Assembly: GCA_041583135.1 (NCBI GenBank)
Contig: JBFHGJ010000020.1
Location: 1 to 63,327 of the forward strand
Direction of reading: 5' to 3'
Source: JABSOG01 sp041583135
GTDB lineage: Bacteria; Pseudomonadota; Gammaproteobacteria; Enterobacterales; Alteromonadaceae
Length of the DNA stretch: 63,327 nt
The position numbers and the translations under genes are program-made. The notes beneath the pieces were generated by a model, which had not been told where the DNA came from, did not search any database, and worked only from the letters and a program-made list of their open reading frames with translations. Numbering within the stretch: position 1 is the first letter of the stretch; each line of letters begins with the position of its first letter. Shown here piece after piece: positions 1 through 9,594 of this stretch.

Positions 1-335
1 GGTATGACTTTGTTGCAGGGAGCACTCAAAGTCGATGTATATGGATATTCAAAGAACCTTCAAACTCACTTCGCTTGCGGTCGCCAAGCTACATGGTCGG
101 TGCATGTATTGCCGCAATAAACAATAATCGCGCGTTGTCGAGGAACTGAGGGACGCTGTCCTTGAACTTAACTGATAGGTTGGGGGAATTGACAAAAAAG
201 GGGGTTGATAGCCAAACCAAAAATGTTGTTATTCAGTTTGCAATTTAGTTCCGTGACGACTAGTATTTTAAACGAAGTTCGCTCTTTCGGTTGGGCACTA
301 GCTAACTCTTGATTAGTCTATCATAAGGAGCGTAC
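1..335. other. Left-edge stretch without a recognised gene
   Basis: No convincing coding region is visible here. A short imperfect palindrome, GGACGCTGTCC, lies at 151-161 and resembles motifs found near REP-associated tyrosine transposases, but no transposase is present. The AT-rich last 100 bases probably carry the promoter of the next gene, and an AAGGAG ribosome site lies just before its ATG at 336. A fragment of a gene starting outside the window cannot be excluded, because one frame is open from base 3 to about 150. Confidence 0.4.
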
Positions 336-3300
336 ATGAACCCCCGATATCTAATCTCCTTTGCGTTACTTACCATCACTGGGCTAGCCAATGCAGCCGA
401 AACAGTTAAATTAAGCCCGATTGCGACTGATGACGGCCAGATTGATGTGGGTAGCCCTAAGCAAACAAACGGTGCAAATCGATCACTCCCCCTGCAATTA
501 AACGGCGCCCTATCGGATGGCTATGGCCTAAACGGTGAAAATGAGTTGGTTGCTGGCCAAGAGGTCAACTCCTATGGCGCCGCTGCGCAGCAAAGTGACA
601 CCGATGCTGATGGGATGCCTGACGACTGGGAAGATACTTATGGGTTTGATAGCAACGACCCCAGTGATGCCAGAGAAGATGATGACACAGACGGTTTGAA
701 TAATCAGATGGAATTTACCCATCATACCAATCCACTGGCAGCAGATACCGATAGCGATGGTTTATATGACGGTGAGGAGATCTTTGTGCATCACAGTTCT
801 CCCGTGCTCAGCGATTCTGATGCCGACGGTATGAGTGACAGCTGGGAAGTCCGCTACCGCTTGAACCCGAATGCCGACGATAGCTTGAATGATAATGATC
901 TCGATGGCTGGAGCAATCTGGAAGAATATCAATATAAAACCAATCCAAATGATCTGAAATCTATACCCGAACGACAACAGGCCTACACTGTCAGATACGA
1001 CGGTGAGCTTCTTCGTATCGATTTGGAAACGGGGAACCAAACTTCGGTTGGCTTGACTGGCATAAGATACTTTGAAGGACTGGCATTCAGTCCTTCGGGT
1101 GACCTTTATGGTGTCGAAGACGTCAACAACTACCTGTATAAAATAAACCCTCAGACAGCCCATGCAACTAGAGTCGGCTACTTAGGCATGTACTACTACA
1201 AGGATCTAGGTCTGACTTTTGACTCCGAAGGCAATTTGTTTCTTGTCGGTGGTGACGAGCACGGGGCCTTGCATCGCGTGAATTTAACGAGTGGATATGC
1301 GAGCAGAGTTGGATATTATTCCGGTCAGTATATCGATTCTGTCGCGTGGGACGGCTCTACGCTATGGGGGATGAATTTCTATCTCACCAATGATCTCTAT
1401 CGGCTCGACAAAGTCTCGGGGGCGTCTACTTTGGTAGGTCGTATCAGTGGTGTCAATTTGCCTCAGTCGTCAGGGCTGTCGGTAGATGCCAAGGGGCGCT
1501 TATGGGGGCTACGTAGAGACGGTACGCTATATACCATAGACAAAACTACGGCTCAGGCAACTGTTGTTCATCACATTTCCAGTGGCTGTGCCTCTGTTGC
1601 CATCAAACCGCTTTCTACAGCGGTTGTCGATACGGATGGCGATGGTATGCCCGATAGCTGGGAAACCCGCTATGGTTTAGATCTTAATGATGCTTCCGAT
1701 GCGACGCAGGATGCCGACGGCGATGGCCTGAATAACTTGACCGAATATCAGCTGGGAATCTTGCCGAGCAATGTCGATAGCGATGGTGACAACGTCAATG
1801 ACGGTATCGATGCACTGCCTGCCGACAGTACTGAGTGGGTTGATACCGATGGCGATAGACTTGGCAACAATATAGACAGTGATGATGACAATGACGGTAT
1901 CATCGATACGGCGGATAGCTTCCCGTTGGATGCCGGCGAGTATCAAGATCATGATGGTGATGGTATTGGCAACAATGCCGATACTGATGATGATGGCGAT
2001 GGGGTTGACGATGGCAATGACCGTTTTCCATTGAATGGGCAAGAATGGTTGGACAATGACAATGATGGCATTGGAGACAATGCCGATACGGATGATGACA
2101 ATGATGGTGTTGTTGATATTGAGGATGCGTTTCCGTTCGAGGCGGCAGAGTCATTTGACAGCGATGGCGATGGTATCGGCAATAATGCCGACTCGGATGA
2201 TGACAATGACGGCGTGGAAGATACGATTGATGCATTACCTTTAGACCCGAATGAGACACTGGACAATGACAGAGATGGTATTGGTGATAACGCCGATAAA
2301 GATGATGACAACGACGGATTAAGTGATGCACAGGAAGCCACCTTAGGGACCAATCCGCTTGTGGCTGATAGCGATGGCGATGGTTTGAGTGATTTTGACG
2401 AAGTCAGGCAGTATCAAACGTCACCGACCAACAGCGATACCGATGGTGATGGGTTGTCCGACGGTTTTGAGGTTCAATATGGTTTCGATCCACTGAAGGA
2501 CCAGCAAAACGGCGAAAGGGATGATGACGGCGACGGCCTGACCAACAGAGAAGAAATGAGCCTGGGGACACACCCGCTCAAAGCTGATACCGATGACGAT
2601 GGACTGAATGATTATGTTGAGGTTCGGCAGTATCACACCTCAGCCACCGATAGAGATAGTGACGACGATGGCCTTTCCGACAAAGAAGAAGTTGAGGATT
2701 ATGCTTCTGATCCACTGAGCACCGACGGTGACGACGATGGCATGCCGGATAAGTGGGAAATCGACCATGGTCTTGAGCCGATGAGGGATGACAGTGGCGA
2801 GGACCCGGATAAGGATGGCCGAAACAATGAGGTGGAGATGAACGACAACACCGACCCACATCTTCCTGAAGTGGTGGATGTGCTAGGTAATGACACACTG
2901 GCGAAAGCCCAAAGCCTCGATGGTGCGTTCAATCGACGCTATTCATTGAATATTGGCGATAGACACGTCAATACTTCGGCAGTTTTGCCCCATGTGACGG
3001 TGCTCAGACAAGGCGAGGGCGACAACGATGTGGATGTGTTCAAATTTACTGTTAGCCAACCCAATGTTCGGTTGATTTTGGATATCGACTACGATGAACG
3101 CTTAGGCACTCACTTCGACAGCTATATCGATTTGTACGACAGCGATGGACGATTTGTTTACGGCAATGACGATGCGGGTTTCTACCAATTTGGTCAGGGC
3201 GGCAGTTCGTCTTCGACGGACAGTTACCTAGAAATGACGGTAGAACGGCCAAGCGTCTATTACATCGTGGTTTCATCGTATATTGGCTTGCCGGTATACA

Positions 3301-3362
3301 GCGGCAGCGGTTATATGCTGCATGTGACGGTTGAAGGGTACGAGGTATCTACGAATCCTTAG
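336..3362 (+). CDS. Secreted thrombospondin type 3 repeat calcium-binding protein
   Basis: This 1008-residue protein starts with a signal peptide ending near NAA (residue 21) and is expected outside the cell or on its surface. Acidic Asp-rich repeats of the form DxDxDGxxD fill residues about 85-210 and 430-850; these are thrombospondin type 3/EF-hand-like calcium sites. They are interrupted at about residues 215-425 by a region with recurring short beta motifs (for example GxLYxID and GxLWG) that looks like a beta-propeller. The last 130 residues, with VDVFKFTV and YYIVVSSY, resemble a bacterial pre-peptidase C-terminal (PPC) beta-sandwich. No protease or other enzyme motif is visible, so a structural or adhesive role is the best guess. 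An AAGGAG site precedes the ATG. It stands alone and faces dciA. Confidence 0.85.
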   Translation: MNPRYLISFALLTITGLANAAETVKLSPIATDDGQIDVGSPKQTNGANRSLPLQLNGALSDGYGLNGENELVAGQEVNSYGAAAQQSDTDADGMPDDWEDTYGFDSNDPSDAREDDDTDGLNNQMEFTHHTNPLAADTDSDGLYDGEEIFVHHSSPVLSDSDADGMSDSWEVRYRLNPNADDSLNDNDLDGWSNLEEYQYKTNPNDLKSIPERQQAYTVRYDGELLRIDLETGNQTSVGLTGIRYFEGLAFSPSGDLYGVEDVNNYLYKINPQTAHATRVGYLGMYYYKDLGLTFDSEGNLFLVGGDEHGALHRVNLTSGYASRVGYYSGQYIDSVAWDGSTLWGMNFYLTNDLYRLDKVSGASTLVGRISGVNLPQSSGLSVDAKGRLWGLRRDGTLYTIDKTTAQATVVHHISSGCASVAIKPLSTAVVDTDGDGMPDSWETRYGLDLNDASDATQDADGDGLNNLTEYQLGILPSNVDSDGDNVNDGIDALPADSTEWVDTDGDRLGNNIDSDDDNDGIIDTADSFPLDAGEYQDHDGDGIGNNADTDDDGDGVDDGNDRFPLNGQEWLDNDNDGIGDNADTDDDNDGVVDIEDAFPFEAAESFDSDGDGIGNNADSDDDNDGVEDTIDALPLDPNETLDNDRDGIGDNADKDDDNDGLSDAQEATLGTNPLVADSDGDGLSDFDEVRQYQTSPTNSDTDGDGLSDGFEVQYGFDPLKDQQNGERDDDGDGLTNREEMSLGTHPLKADTDDDGLNDYVEVRQYHTSATDRDSDDDGLSDKEEVEDYASDPLSTDGDDDGMPDKWEIDHGLEPMRDDSGEDPDKDGRNNEVEMNDNTDPHLPEVVDVLGNDTLAKAQSLDGAFNRRYSLNIGDRHVNTSAVLPHVTVLRQGEGDNDVDVFKFTVSQPNVRLILDIDYDERLGTHFDSYIDLYDSDGRFVYGNDDAGFYQFGQGGSSSSTDSYLEMTVERPSVYYIVVSSYIGLPVYSGSGYMLHVTVEGYEVSTNP

Positions 3363-3415
3363 TTTTGGCGGGCTTTTCTTTAAAAGCTGAAGTCAATGTC
3401 TTCACCATTGAGCCG

Positions 3416-3880
3416 CTACTTCTTTCCTTTTTCCGCATGAGCCGCTAAGCGCTCAAGTTTTTTTCTTAAACTCTCCGGGGCATGACTGGCGGCGGCTAAA
3501 ATGGCCTCGCCGGCCTGTTCACTGAGGTGTCGCGATGGGGTTTCCTGTGGTATGGATTTTTGATAATACTGCTCGCCGGGCAATACTTTTATGTAGAGGT
3601 CGGCCAAATCAGGCAGGACATTTTGGCGAAAATCCGTTAGAATTTGCCGCGACATAAATTGTAGTCTGGTGGCAAAGGCCGAATTATCCGTTTCGATGGT
3701 CAAAATGCCTTGGCTGTAGTTGCTTACCCGACAGTTTTGCGCGATAGTATCGCCCACACATCCTGCCAGGAAGTGATTCAGGTCTGAAATTTGCTTACTT
3801 TTTTGTGCAAGTTGGGCCAGGTTTCCCGAACCTTGTGTTAACAGCGTAGCGAGTTGTCGCGGTGTTTGGCGTTTGGGCAT
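3416..3880 (-). CDS. dciA: DciA family (DUF721) replicative helicase loader
   Basis: The 154-residue product matches the DUF721/DciA family by size, by its N-terminal helix (MPKRQTPRQLATLL) and by the central KH-like part with VSNYSQGILTIETDNSAFATR. DciA helps load the replicative helicase DnaB in bacteria that lack the phage-derived DnaC, which fits a Shewanella-like host. The frame extends upstream to a TTG at 3898, but the ATG at 3880 fits the family start better. It is divergent from the M23 peptidase gene with about 40 bp between starts, and lies in the dciA/M23/secA block usual in this group. Confidence 0.85.
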   Translation of the reverse strand: MPKRQTPRQLATLLTQGSGNLAQLAQKSKQISDLNHFLAGCVGDTIAQNCRVSNYSQGILTIETDNSAFATRLQFMSRQILTDFRQNVLPDLADLYIKVLPGEQYYQKSIPQETPSRHLSEQAGEAILAAASHAPESLRKKLERLAAHAEKGKK

Positions 3881-3918
3881 CTGATTGGATGTAATCAAAA
3901 ATTAAATCAGTAATAAAT

Positions 3919-4845
3919 ATGAGTTTAACAGTAATTTATCGTTCGAGGCAGGGGAGATTTGCGATAGCATTAAAAAAATCGCAATGGCTCATGCTTTCAC
4001 TGTTGCTCGCAGGTAGCTTTGGCACTGGCGCTTACCAGATAATGGCTAAGTTTGAAGAGCGCGAAGATATCGAACAGCAGCTGCAATCTGCGCAGCTGGA
4101 ATATCGCGAGCATAAGGCGGATTTGGCGTTGTTGAAACAAAACGCACAAACCCAGCTGGCGGCTTTGCAACTGAAAATTGGCGAATTGCAAGGCGAGGTC
4201 AATCGTCTCAATGCCTTTGGTCAGGAGCTGGCAAAAGTCGCCAAAATCCCTGAGAGTGAATTTAATTTATCCCAAGGTATCGCCATCGGTGGCGGCACCG
4301 GCGAAGGGGTCAGTGAAATCCCTCATGGGGGCGTTTCAAGCCTGATGTTGCAAATTGATGACATGATGTTGCAACTCGACGGGCAAGAACAAAAGATGGC
4401 ACTACTTGAATCTTTGTTGCTTAACCACAATATAGAGAAGGGCAGCTACCTTTCGGGGCGTCCGGTCAATTCCGGCTGGTTGTCATCGTACTATGGCGTA
4501 CGTAAGGATCCCTTTACCGGATTGCCTGCTGAGCATATGGGCATCGATTTCGCCGGTAAATTTGGTGATGACATCATTGCTACCGGCTCTGGGGTTATCA
4601 GCTGGGCGTCTGAACGTTTTGGCTATGGTCAAATGATTGAGGTCGATCACGGCGATGGCTTTAAAACCCGCTATGGCCATAATCAAGCGCTGTTGGTTAA
4701 AGTGGGCGATGTGGTTGAAAAAGGCCAAGTCATTGCCCGCATGGGCAGCTCAGGGCGCTCCACCGGTCCCCATGTACATTATGAGATAATCAAAGGCGGT
4801 AGACAGATCAACCCGCTGAAATATGTACATCGAAAAAACAAGTAG
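3919..4845 (+). CDS. M23 (LytM-type) family peptidase with membrane anchor and coiled coil
   Basis: The 308-residue protein has a short basic N-terminus, one membrane segment (about 25-42), a coiled coil at about 48-110, and a C-terminal M23 domain from about residue 185. The zinc-site motifs HMGIDF and HVHYE are intact, so it may be an active murein endopeptidase rather than a degenerate activator of the EnvC type. It would sit in the inner membrane with the peptidase in the periplasm. The gene directly precedes secA, as in related genomes, and starts about 40 bp from divergent dciA. Its precise substrate bond cannot be read from sequence. Confidence 0.85.
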   Translation: MSLTVIYRSRQGRFAIALKKSQWLMLSLLLAGSFGTGAYQIMAKFEEREDIEQQLQSAQLEYREHKADLALLKQNAQTQLAALQLKIGELQGEVNRLNAFGQELAKVAKIPESEFNLSQGIAIGGGTGEGVSEIPHGGVSSLMLQIDDMMLQLDGQEQKMALLESLLLNHNIEKGSYLSGRPVNSGWLSSYYGVRKDPFTGLPAEHMGIDFAGKFGDDIIATGSGVISWASERFGYGQMIEVDHGDGFKTRYGHNQALLVKVGDVVEKGQVIARMGSSGRSTGPHVHYEIIKGGRQINPLKYVHRKNK

Positions 4846-4919
4846 AAGATAGAGAATATGCCTCACAAGGGGCGTAATTGATTAAAACAATATAAAACTG
4901 TAGTCACAACGGATTCAAC

Positions 4920-7625
4920 ATGATAGCTAAATTATTCACCAAGTTGTTTGGTAGCCGCAATGACCGCCTGATTAAAAAAATGGGTGTGGTCGTTAAACAA
5001 ATCAACGATTTAGAAAGCGAACTTGAGAAGCTTGATGACGCGGCACTTAAGGCTAAGACCACTGAGTTTAAAGAGCGTTTGGCCAAAGGTGAAACCTTGC
5101 AGTCGTTGGTTCCTGAAGCCTTTGCCGTTGTGCGTGAAGTGAGTAAAAGGGTTTTTGGCCTAAGACATTTCGATGTGCAGATGATAGGTGGTATGGTTCT
5201 GAACAGTGGCCAGATCTCCGAGATGCGCACCGGTGAAGGTAAAACTCTGACCGCAACGCTACCGGCCTATCTTAATGCGTTGACCGGTAAAGGGGTTCAT
5301 GTTGTTACGGTTAATGACTATCTGGCCTCTCGTGATGCCGAAACCAACAGACCTTTGTTTGAATTTTTAGGCATGACGGTCGGTTGCAACATTCCGGGTA
5401 TGAGCCCTGACCAAAAACAACAGGCATATGCCGCTGATATTACTTACGGTACCAACAACGAATTCGGTTTTGACTACCTACGTGACAACATGGCGTTTGA
5501 GCCGGATCAGCGCGTACAGCGTGGCCAACACTACGCCATTGTCGATGAGGTGGATTCGATTCTTATCGATGAGGCGAGAACGCCGCTGATCATCTCCGGT
5601 GGGGCTGAAGATAGCTCAGAGCTATATCGCCGCATGGACGGTATCGTTGAAGATTTGACGCAACAGGAAAAAGAAGATACCGAAGAATACACAGGTGAAG
5701 GTGATTTCACCATTGATGAGAAAGCCAAACAGATCCATCTGACCGAGCGCGGTCAAATCAAGGTTGAAGAAATTTTAATGAAGCTCGGCATCTTAGGTGA
5801 AGGCGAGTCATTATATGCGGCCAAGAACATGGTGTTGGTCAGCCATGTTAACGCTGCTTTGCGTGCCCATAAGCTTTATCAAAAAGACGTTGATTACATT
5901 GTTAAAGATGGTGAGGTGGTGATCATCGATGAGCACACCGGCCGTACAATGGAAGGTCGTCGCTGGTCTGAGGGTTTGCATCAGGCTATCGAAGCCAAAG
6001 AAGGCGTGAAGATTCAAAACGAAAACCAAACTTTGGCCTCAATCACCTTCCAGAACTATTTCCGCCTGTATGACAAATTGTCAGGCATGACCGGTACTGC
6101 CGATACTGAAGCATTTGAGTTTCAGCATATCTATGGCTTAGAGACCGTTATTATTCCAACCAACAGACCAATGGTTCGTGATGACCGCACCGATCAGGTG
6201 TTCTTGAGCGTGCAGGAAAAATACGACGCCATTGTCAAAGACATTTTAGATTGCCAAGAGCGTGGCCAGCCTGTGCTGGTCGGTACGATTTCAATCGAAA
6301 GCTCAGAGCATTTGTCGAATTTGCTGCGTGAGAAGAAGATTAAACACAACGTACTTAACGCCAAATTCCATGCCCAAGAAGCACAAATCGTTGCCGAAGC
6401 AGGCGCGCTGGGTGCGGTTACCATTGCAACTAATATGGCCGGTCGTGGTACCGACATTGTCTTGGGTGGTAACTGGAAAGTGAGTGCCGCAGAGCTCAAA
6501 GATCCAAGCGATGAGCAAATCGAGAAGCTTAAAGCCCAGTGGAAAGAGAGCCACGAAAAAGTATTGGCCGCGGGCGGCTTGCATATCATCGGCACCGAGC
6601 GTCATGAATCACGTCGTATCGATAACCAGCTGCGTGGTCGTTCTGGTCGTCAGGGTGATCCGGGTTCTTCTCGTTTCTACCTGTCGATGGAAGATGCTTT
6701 GATGCGTATTTTCGCCTCTGAACGCATGACCAACATGATGCGTAAAATCGGTATGGAGCCGGGCGAAGCGATTGAGCATCCGTGGGTTAACCGTGCGATT
6801 GAAAATGCCCAGCGTAAAGTTGAGGGTCGTAACTTCGATATTCGTAAGCAATTGCTTGAGTTTGATGATGTTGCCAATGACCAGCGTCGCGTGGTGTACC
6901 AACAGCGTAACGAATTGCTTGATGAAAGTGATATTTCTGAAACCATAGACGCGATTCGCGAAGATGTTGTCGATGGTATTATTAGCCAATATATTGCACC
7001 ACAGTCTTTAGAAGAAATGTGGGATATCTCAGGTCTTGAAGAACGCATTAAGAATGACTTCTTGATTGAGTTGCCGATTCAAAAGTGGCTTGATGAAGAC
7101 AGCAAGCTGCATGAAGAAACCTTGCGTGAGAAGATTTTGCAGGCCATTGTTGCCGAATATCGCCTCAAAGAAGAACAGGTCGGTGCTGAGGTTATTTGTC
7201 ACTTCGAGAAGGCGATCATGTTGCAAAGCCTTGACCAGCACTGGAAAGATCACTTGGCGGCAATGGACCACTTACGTCAAGGTATTCATTTACGCAGCTA
7301 TGCGCAGAAAAATCCGAAGCAGGAATATAAGCGTGAATCTTTTGAGCTGTTTACCAATATGCTTGAAGAACTAAAAGTAGACGTGATTGGTATCTTGTCT
7401 AAAGTGCAGGTGCGCGCCGAAGAAGATGTTGAAGCGGTTGAAGAACAGCGCAGAAACGCCGCGCAAGTGCCACACAACTATCAACACGAAGGGGCTGACC
7501 AACTCGCACAGGAAGATGACGGCCATGTCACCACCATGCGCGAAGGTCCTAAAGTTGGCCGTAACGACCCTTGTCCTTGTGGCTCTGGTAAGAAATATAA
7601 GCAGTGCCACGGTAAGATCAGCTAA
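4920..7625 (+). CDS. secA: Protein translocase ATPase SecA
   Basis: SecA is the motor ATPase that drives unfolded proteins through SecYEG. The 901-residue product is full length for gammaproteobacteria. The Walker A motif MRTGEGKT begins at residue 102 and the DEVD Walker B region lies at about 208-211. Helicase-type motifs (NMAGRGTD, RGRSGRQGDPG) are intact, and the C-terminal zinc/SecB-binding motif CPCGSGKKYKQC is present at the end. An intrinsic terminator follows. Bases 6504-6775 of this gene recur as a diverged copy at 9322-9593. Confidence 0.98.
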   Translation: MIAKLFTKLFGSRNDRLIKKMGVVVKQINDLESELEKLDDAALKAKTTEFKERLAKGETLQSLVPEAFAVVREVSKRVFGLRHFDVQMIGGMVLNSGQISEMRTGEGKTLTATLPAYLNALTGKGVHVVTVNDYLASRDAETNRPLFEFLGMTVGCNIPGMSPDQKQQAYAADITYGTNNEFGFDYLRDNMAFEPDQRVQRGQHYAIVDEVDSILIDEARTPLIISGGAEDSSELYRRMDGIVEDLTQQEKEDTEEYTGEGDFTIDEKAKQIHLTERGQIKVEEILMKLGILGEGESLYAAKNMVLVSHVNAALRAHKLYQKDVDYIVKDGEVVIIDEHTGRTMEGRRWSEGLHQAIEAKEGVKIQNENQTLASITFQNYFRLYDKLSGMTGTADTEAFEFQHIYGLETVIIPTNRPMVRDDRTDQVFLSVQEKYDAIVKDILDCQERGQPVLVGTISIESSEHLSNLLREKKIKHNVLNAKFHAQEAQIVAEAGALGAVTIATNMAGRGTDIVLGGNWKVSAAELKDPSDEQIEKLKAQWKESHEKVLAAGGLHIIGTERHESRRIDNQLRGRSGRQGDPGSSRFYLSMEDALMRIFASERMTNMMRKIGMEPGEAIEHPWVNRAIENAQRKVEGRNFDIRKQLLEFDDVANDQRRVVYQQRNELLDESDISETIDAIREDVVDGIISQYIAPQSLEEMWDISGLEERIKNDFLIELPIQKWLDEDSKLHEETLREKILQAIVAEYRLKEEQVGAEVICHFEKAIMLQSLDQHWKDHLAAMDHLRQGIHLRSYAQKNPKQEYKRESFELFTNMLEELKVDVIGILSKVQVRAEEDVEAVEEQRRNAAQVPHNYQHEGADQLAQEDDGHVTTMREGPKVGRNDPCPCGSGKKYKQCHGKIS

Positions 7626-7652
7626 TCACCGCAGTGCAAGCAGAATGTTTGT

Positions 7653-7677
7653 AAAAAGGCCCGAAAGGGCCTTTTTT
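7653..7677 (+). terminator. Intrinsic terminator after secA
   Basis: A GC-rich stem AAGGCCC/GGGCCTT closes on a GAAA tetraloop and is followed by a run of six T residues. It lies about 30 bp after the secA stop codon. Confidence 0.9.
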
Positions 7678-7797
7678 GATGGGAAAAAGAAAGAAGCAGG
7701 TTGCCGTTTTTAATGCTGTCAAATTAATGTGTAATGAACGCTTTACCTATGAAATAAAATTGGTACAATGCCAGCTTTTTTAAATCGTACCAAATTA

Positions 7798-8100
7798 ATG
7801 AAAAATAAAGTTCAAGTAGCGCTATATTTTACTTTTATTATAGGCGCTTTAAATAGCCCAATGGCACTAGCTTTACAGGTGTTGGAGTGGCGATGCTATA
7901 ACTATACGATTACAGATTCCACTGGCTATAGCTGGAGTGGACAAAATTGTGAGTATATCTTTGTTGATAGTGGCTCTAGTGGAGGAGGTGGCTCAAGCAG
8001 CGGCCCTGATGAGCAAGGCGGAGGTTCGGGAGGTGGCTCTGGAGGCGATGGTTCTTCTGAAAGTGAGGAAAGTGAATTACGGGTGACCACTTACACTTAA
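7798..8100 (+). CDS. Small exported Gly/Ser-rich protein, unknown function
   Basis: From the ATG at 7798 the product is 100 residues: a signal peptide (MKNKVQVALYFTFIIGALN, cut near MALA), then a short segment with two cysteines (WRCYNY and QNCEY) that could form a disulfide, then a low-complexity tail of Gly and Ser ending in acidic residues. The frame also opens at an ATG at 7768, but that start would add ten residues before the signal peptide. I do not recognise a family. The upstream sequence is AT-rich and unlike secA. With the next gene it forms the apparent insert between secA and the secA fragment. Confidence 0.6.
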   Translation: MKNKVQVALYFTFIIGALNSPMALALQVLEWRCYNYTITDSTGYSWSGQNCEYIFVDSGSSGGGGSSSGPDEQGGGSGGGSGGDGSSESEESELRVTTYT

Positions 8101-8170
8101 CCGTTTACGAGGTCTCTTCAACGGGATCAAAACAAGATATCGATCCGGTAGCTCACTTAGGAGGCCAGTC

Positions 8171-9307
8171 ATGCTCAGCAAATTAATTTCGATAACGTCA
8201 CTGGTACTCTTGCTTGGCAACTCAACAAAGGTATGGGGTGCAGAGCCTGTTAACTTAGCTAAATCTTTTGAAAATAATACCGTAGTCAATGCCCGCTTTT
8301 TACATTCTGGTGGCTATATCTCGTTAGAGAAACGCAATAACAAGCATATTTATAGGCTAAACCAAGGTGAGCAGCATGAAACTACTTTGCCTTGGAAACC
8401 TACTCATATGCAAACTCACGCTAAAACCCAGTCGGTGGTGTTTGCTAGCCTTGATGCTAATGGTCATCCGAACGCTCAAAATGCACTGTTATTGTATAAA
8501 GAGAGCGAAAAGATGCTAGCGTTAGATAAAGTGACTTCTTTTAGGTTGTCAGCCAGCGGCGAGGCTTTATTTGTTTTGCGAGTGCTAAACAGTCAATTAA
8601 CAGGTGAGGTCTATAACCTGCAAGGCCAAAAAATGGCTCAGCGTACATGGGGTTCAGGTGCTGGGGCAATTGCTTATTCTATTTCGCCAGATGGCAAGTT
8701 GTTTTTACCTAAACCACAGTCGCCAGATATTGAAAAATGGACATCAATCAAAGCCTTTAGCGGAGAGAACTTAAAAACAGAGCTGCGCTATAGCTTTGGT
8801 GAGTATGGTGTTTTAGATGCGCTAGCATTTAATAACAACAAGGTGCTTATTTCTGTAGCAGGCGCTGTGCGTTTGTTTGAAAAAGAACGGCAGGTATGGC
8901 AGCTTGAGGCGAAATTCAATGGTATCATAATCGACCAACTTAGGTTATCTGATAACACTGAATATTTTGTTGCCAGTGACACCCATAGCAACAGTTTTTA
9001 TGTGGCAGATTTAACAGGTCAGATACGCATAGAACATAATGACCACGTTAACGCTAATGCTGCTGATAAGCTTAACTTTTTGCCATTGCGCATAAGCAAT
9101 AAAGGGTTGCCTTTTATTCGTGATTATCAAATACAAGGTGAACACTTAGTTATTACGGATAAGACGGCTAATAAGATTTATCTGGTTAACTTAACGACTA
9201 AAAAGCATAAGGTGATTGCGAATACTAAAGCGCTTTTTGACATATCAGTCAAAACCGGCCAAAAGCTGGTTTATGACAACGCCAAGCTAAGTGTTCAGTC
9301 GATTTAA
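8171..9307 (+). CDS. Exported protein, probable beta-propeller, unknown function
   Basis: The 378-residue product has a signal peptide (MLSKLISITSLVLLLGNSTK, cleavage near VWGA) and a mature part of repeated short beta motifs reminiscent of seven-bladed propellers, with no enzyme motif I recognise. A strong AGGAGG site lies 5 bp before the ATG. It follows the small exported protein by 70 bp and is likely co-transcribed with it. Codon use is AT-richer than in secA. The stop codon is directly followed by the secA-like fragment, so the downstream border of the cassette falls here. Confidence 0.75.
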   Translation: MLSKLISITSLVLLLGNSTKVWGAEPVNLAKSFENNTVVNARFLHSGGYISLEKRNNKHIYRLNQGEQHETTLPWKPTHMQTHAKTQSVVFASLDANGHPNAQNALLLYKESEKMLALDKVTSFRLSASGEALFVLRVLNSQLTGEVYNLQGQKMAQRTWGSGAGAIAYSISPDGKLFLPKPQSPDIEKWTSIKAFSGENLKTELRYSFGEYGVLDALAFNNNKVLISVAGAVRLFEKERQVWQLEAKFNGIIIDQLRLSDNTEYFVASDTHSNSFYVADLTGQIRIEHNDHVNANAADKLNFLPLRISNKGLPFIRDYQIQGEHLVITDKTANKIYLVNLTTKKHKVIANTKALFDISVKTGQKLVYDNAKLSVQSI

Positions 9308-9319
9308 GCTAAGGTATAG

Positions 9320-9594
9320 AGCCAAGCGACGAACAAATCGAAAAGATTAAAGCCCAGTGGAAAGAGAACCACGAGAAAGTATTGGCCGCGGGCGGCTTGC
9401 ATATCATTGGTACCGAGCGTCACGAATCACGTCGTATCGATAACCAGTTACGTGGTCGTTGTGGTCGTCAGGGCGATCCGGGTTCATCTCGTTTCTACCT
9501 GTCGATGGAAGATGCTTCGATGCGTATTTTCGCTTCTGAACGCATGACCAACATGATGCGCAAAATCGGCATGGAGCCGGGAGAGGCGATTGAA
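9320..9594 (+). pseudogene. secA: Diverged internal fragment of secA
   Basis: Bases 9322-9593 align without gaps to 6504-6775 of the intact secA. I counted 20 mismatches in 272 positions, about 93% identity. Sixteen differences are silent and four change residues, including Ser to Cys in the conserved RGRSGRQGDPG motif and Leu to Ser in MEDALMRIF. The mostly silent pattern is what a secA allele from a related species would show, followed by decay. No start, ATPase site or C-terminus is present, so it cannot make SecA. The stretch from 9595 to 9727 holds no gene that I can see. Confidence 0.9.

Noticed and set aside
1620..2860. Repeated DNA units that could look like a CRISPR or satellite array
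   Set aside because: The periodicity comes from the coding of calcium repeats. Units vary in length and sequence and keep the reading frame.
1677..2932. Several long minus-strand frames opposite the calcium-repeat protein
   Set aside because: They encode low-complexity Ser/Leu/Ile or His/Arg/Pro runs that are the mirror of Asp/Gly repeats. No ribosome sites or domains are present.
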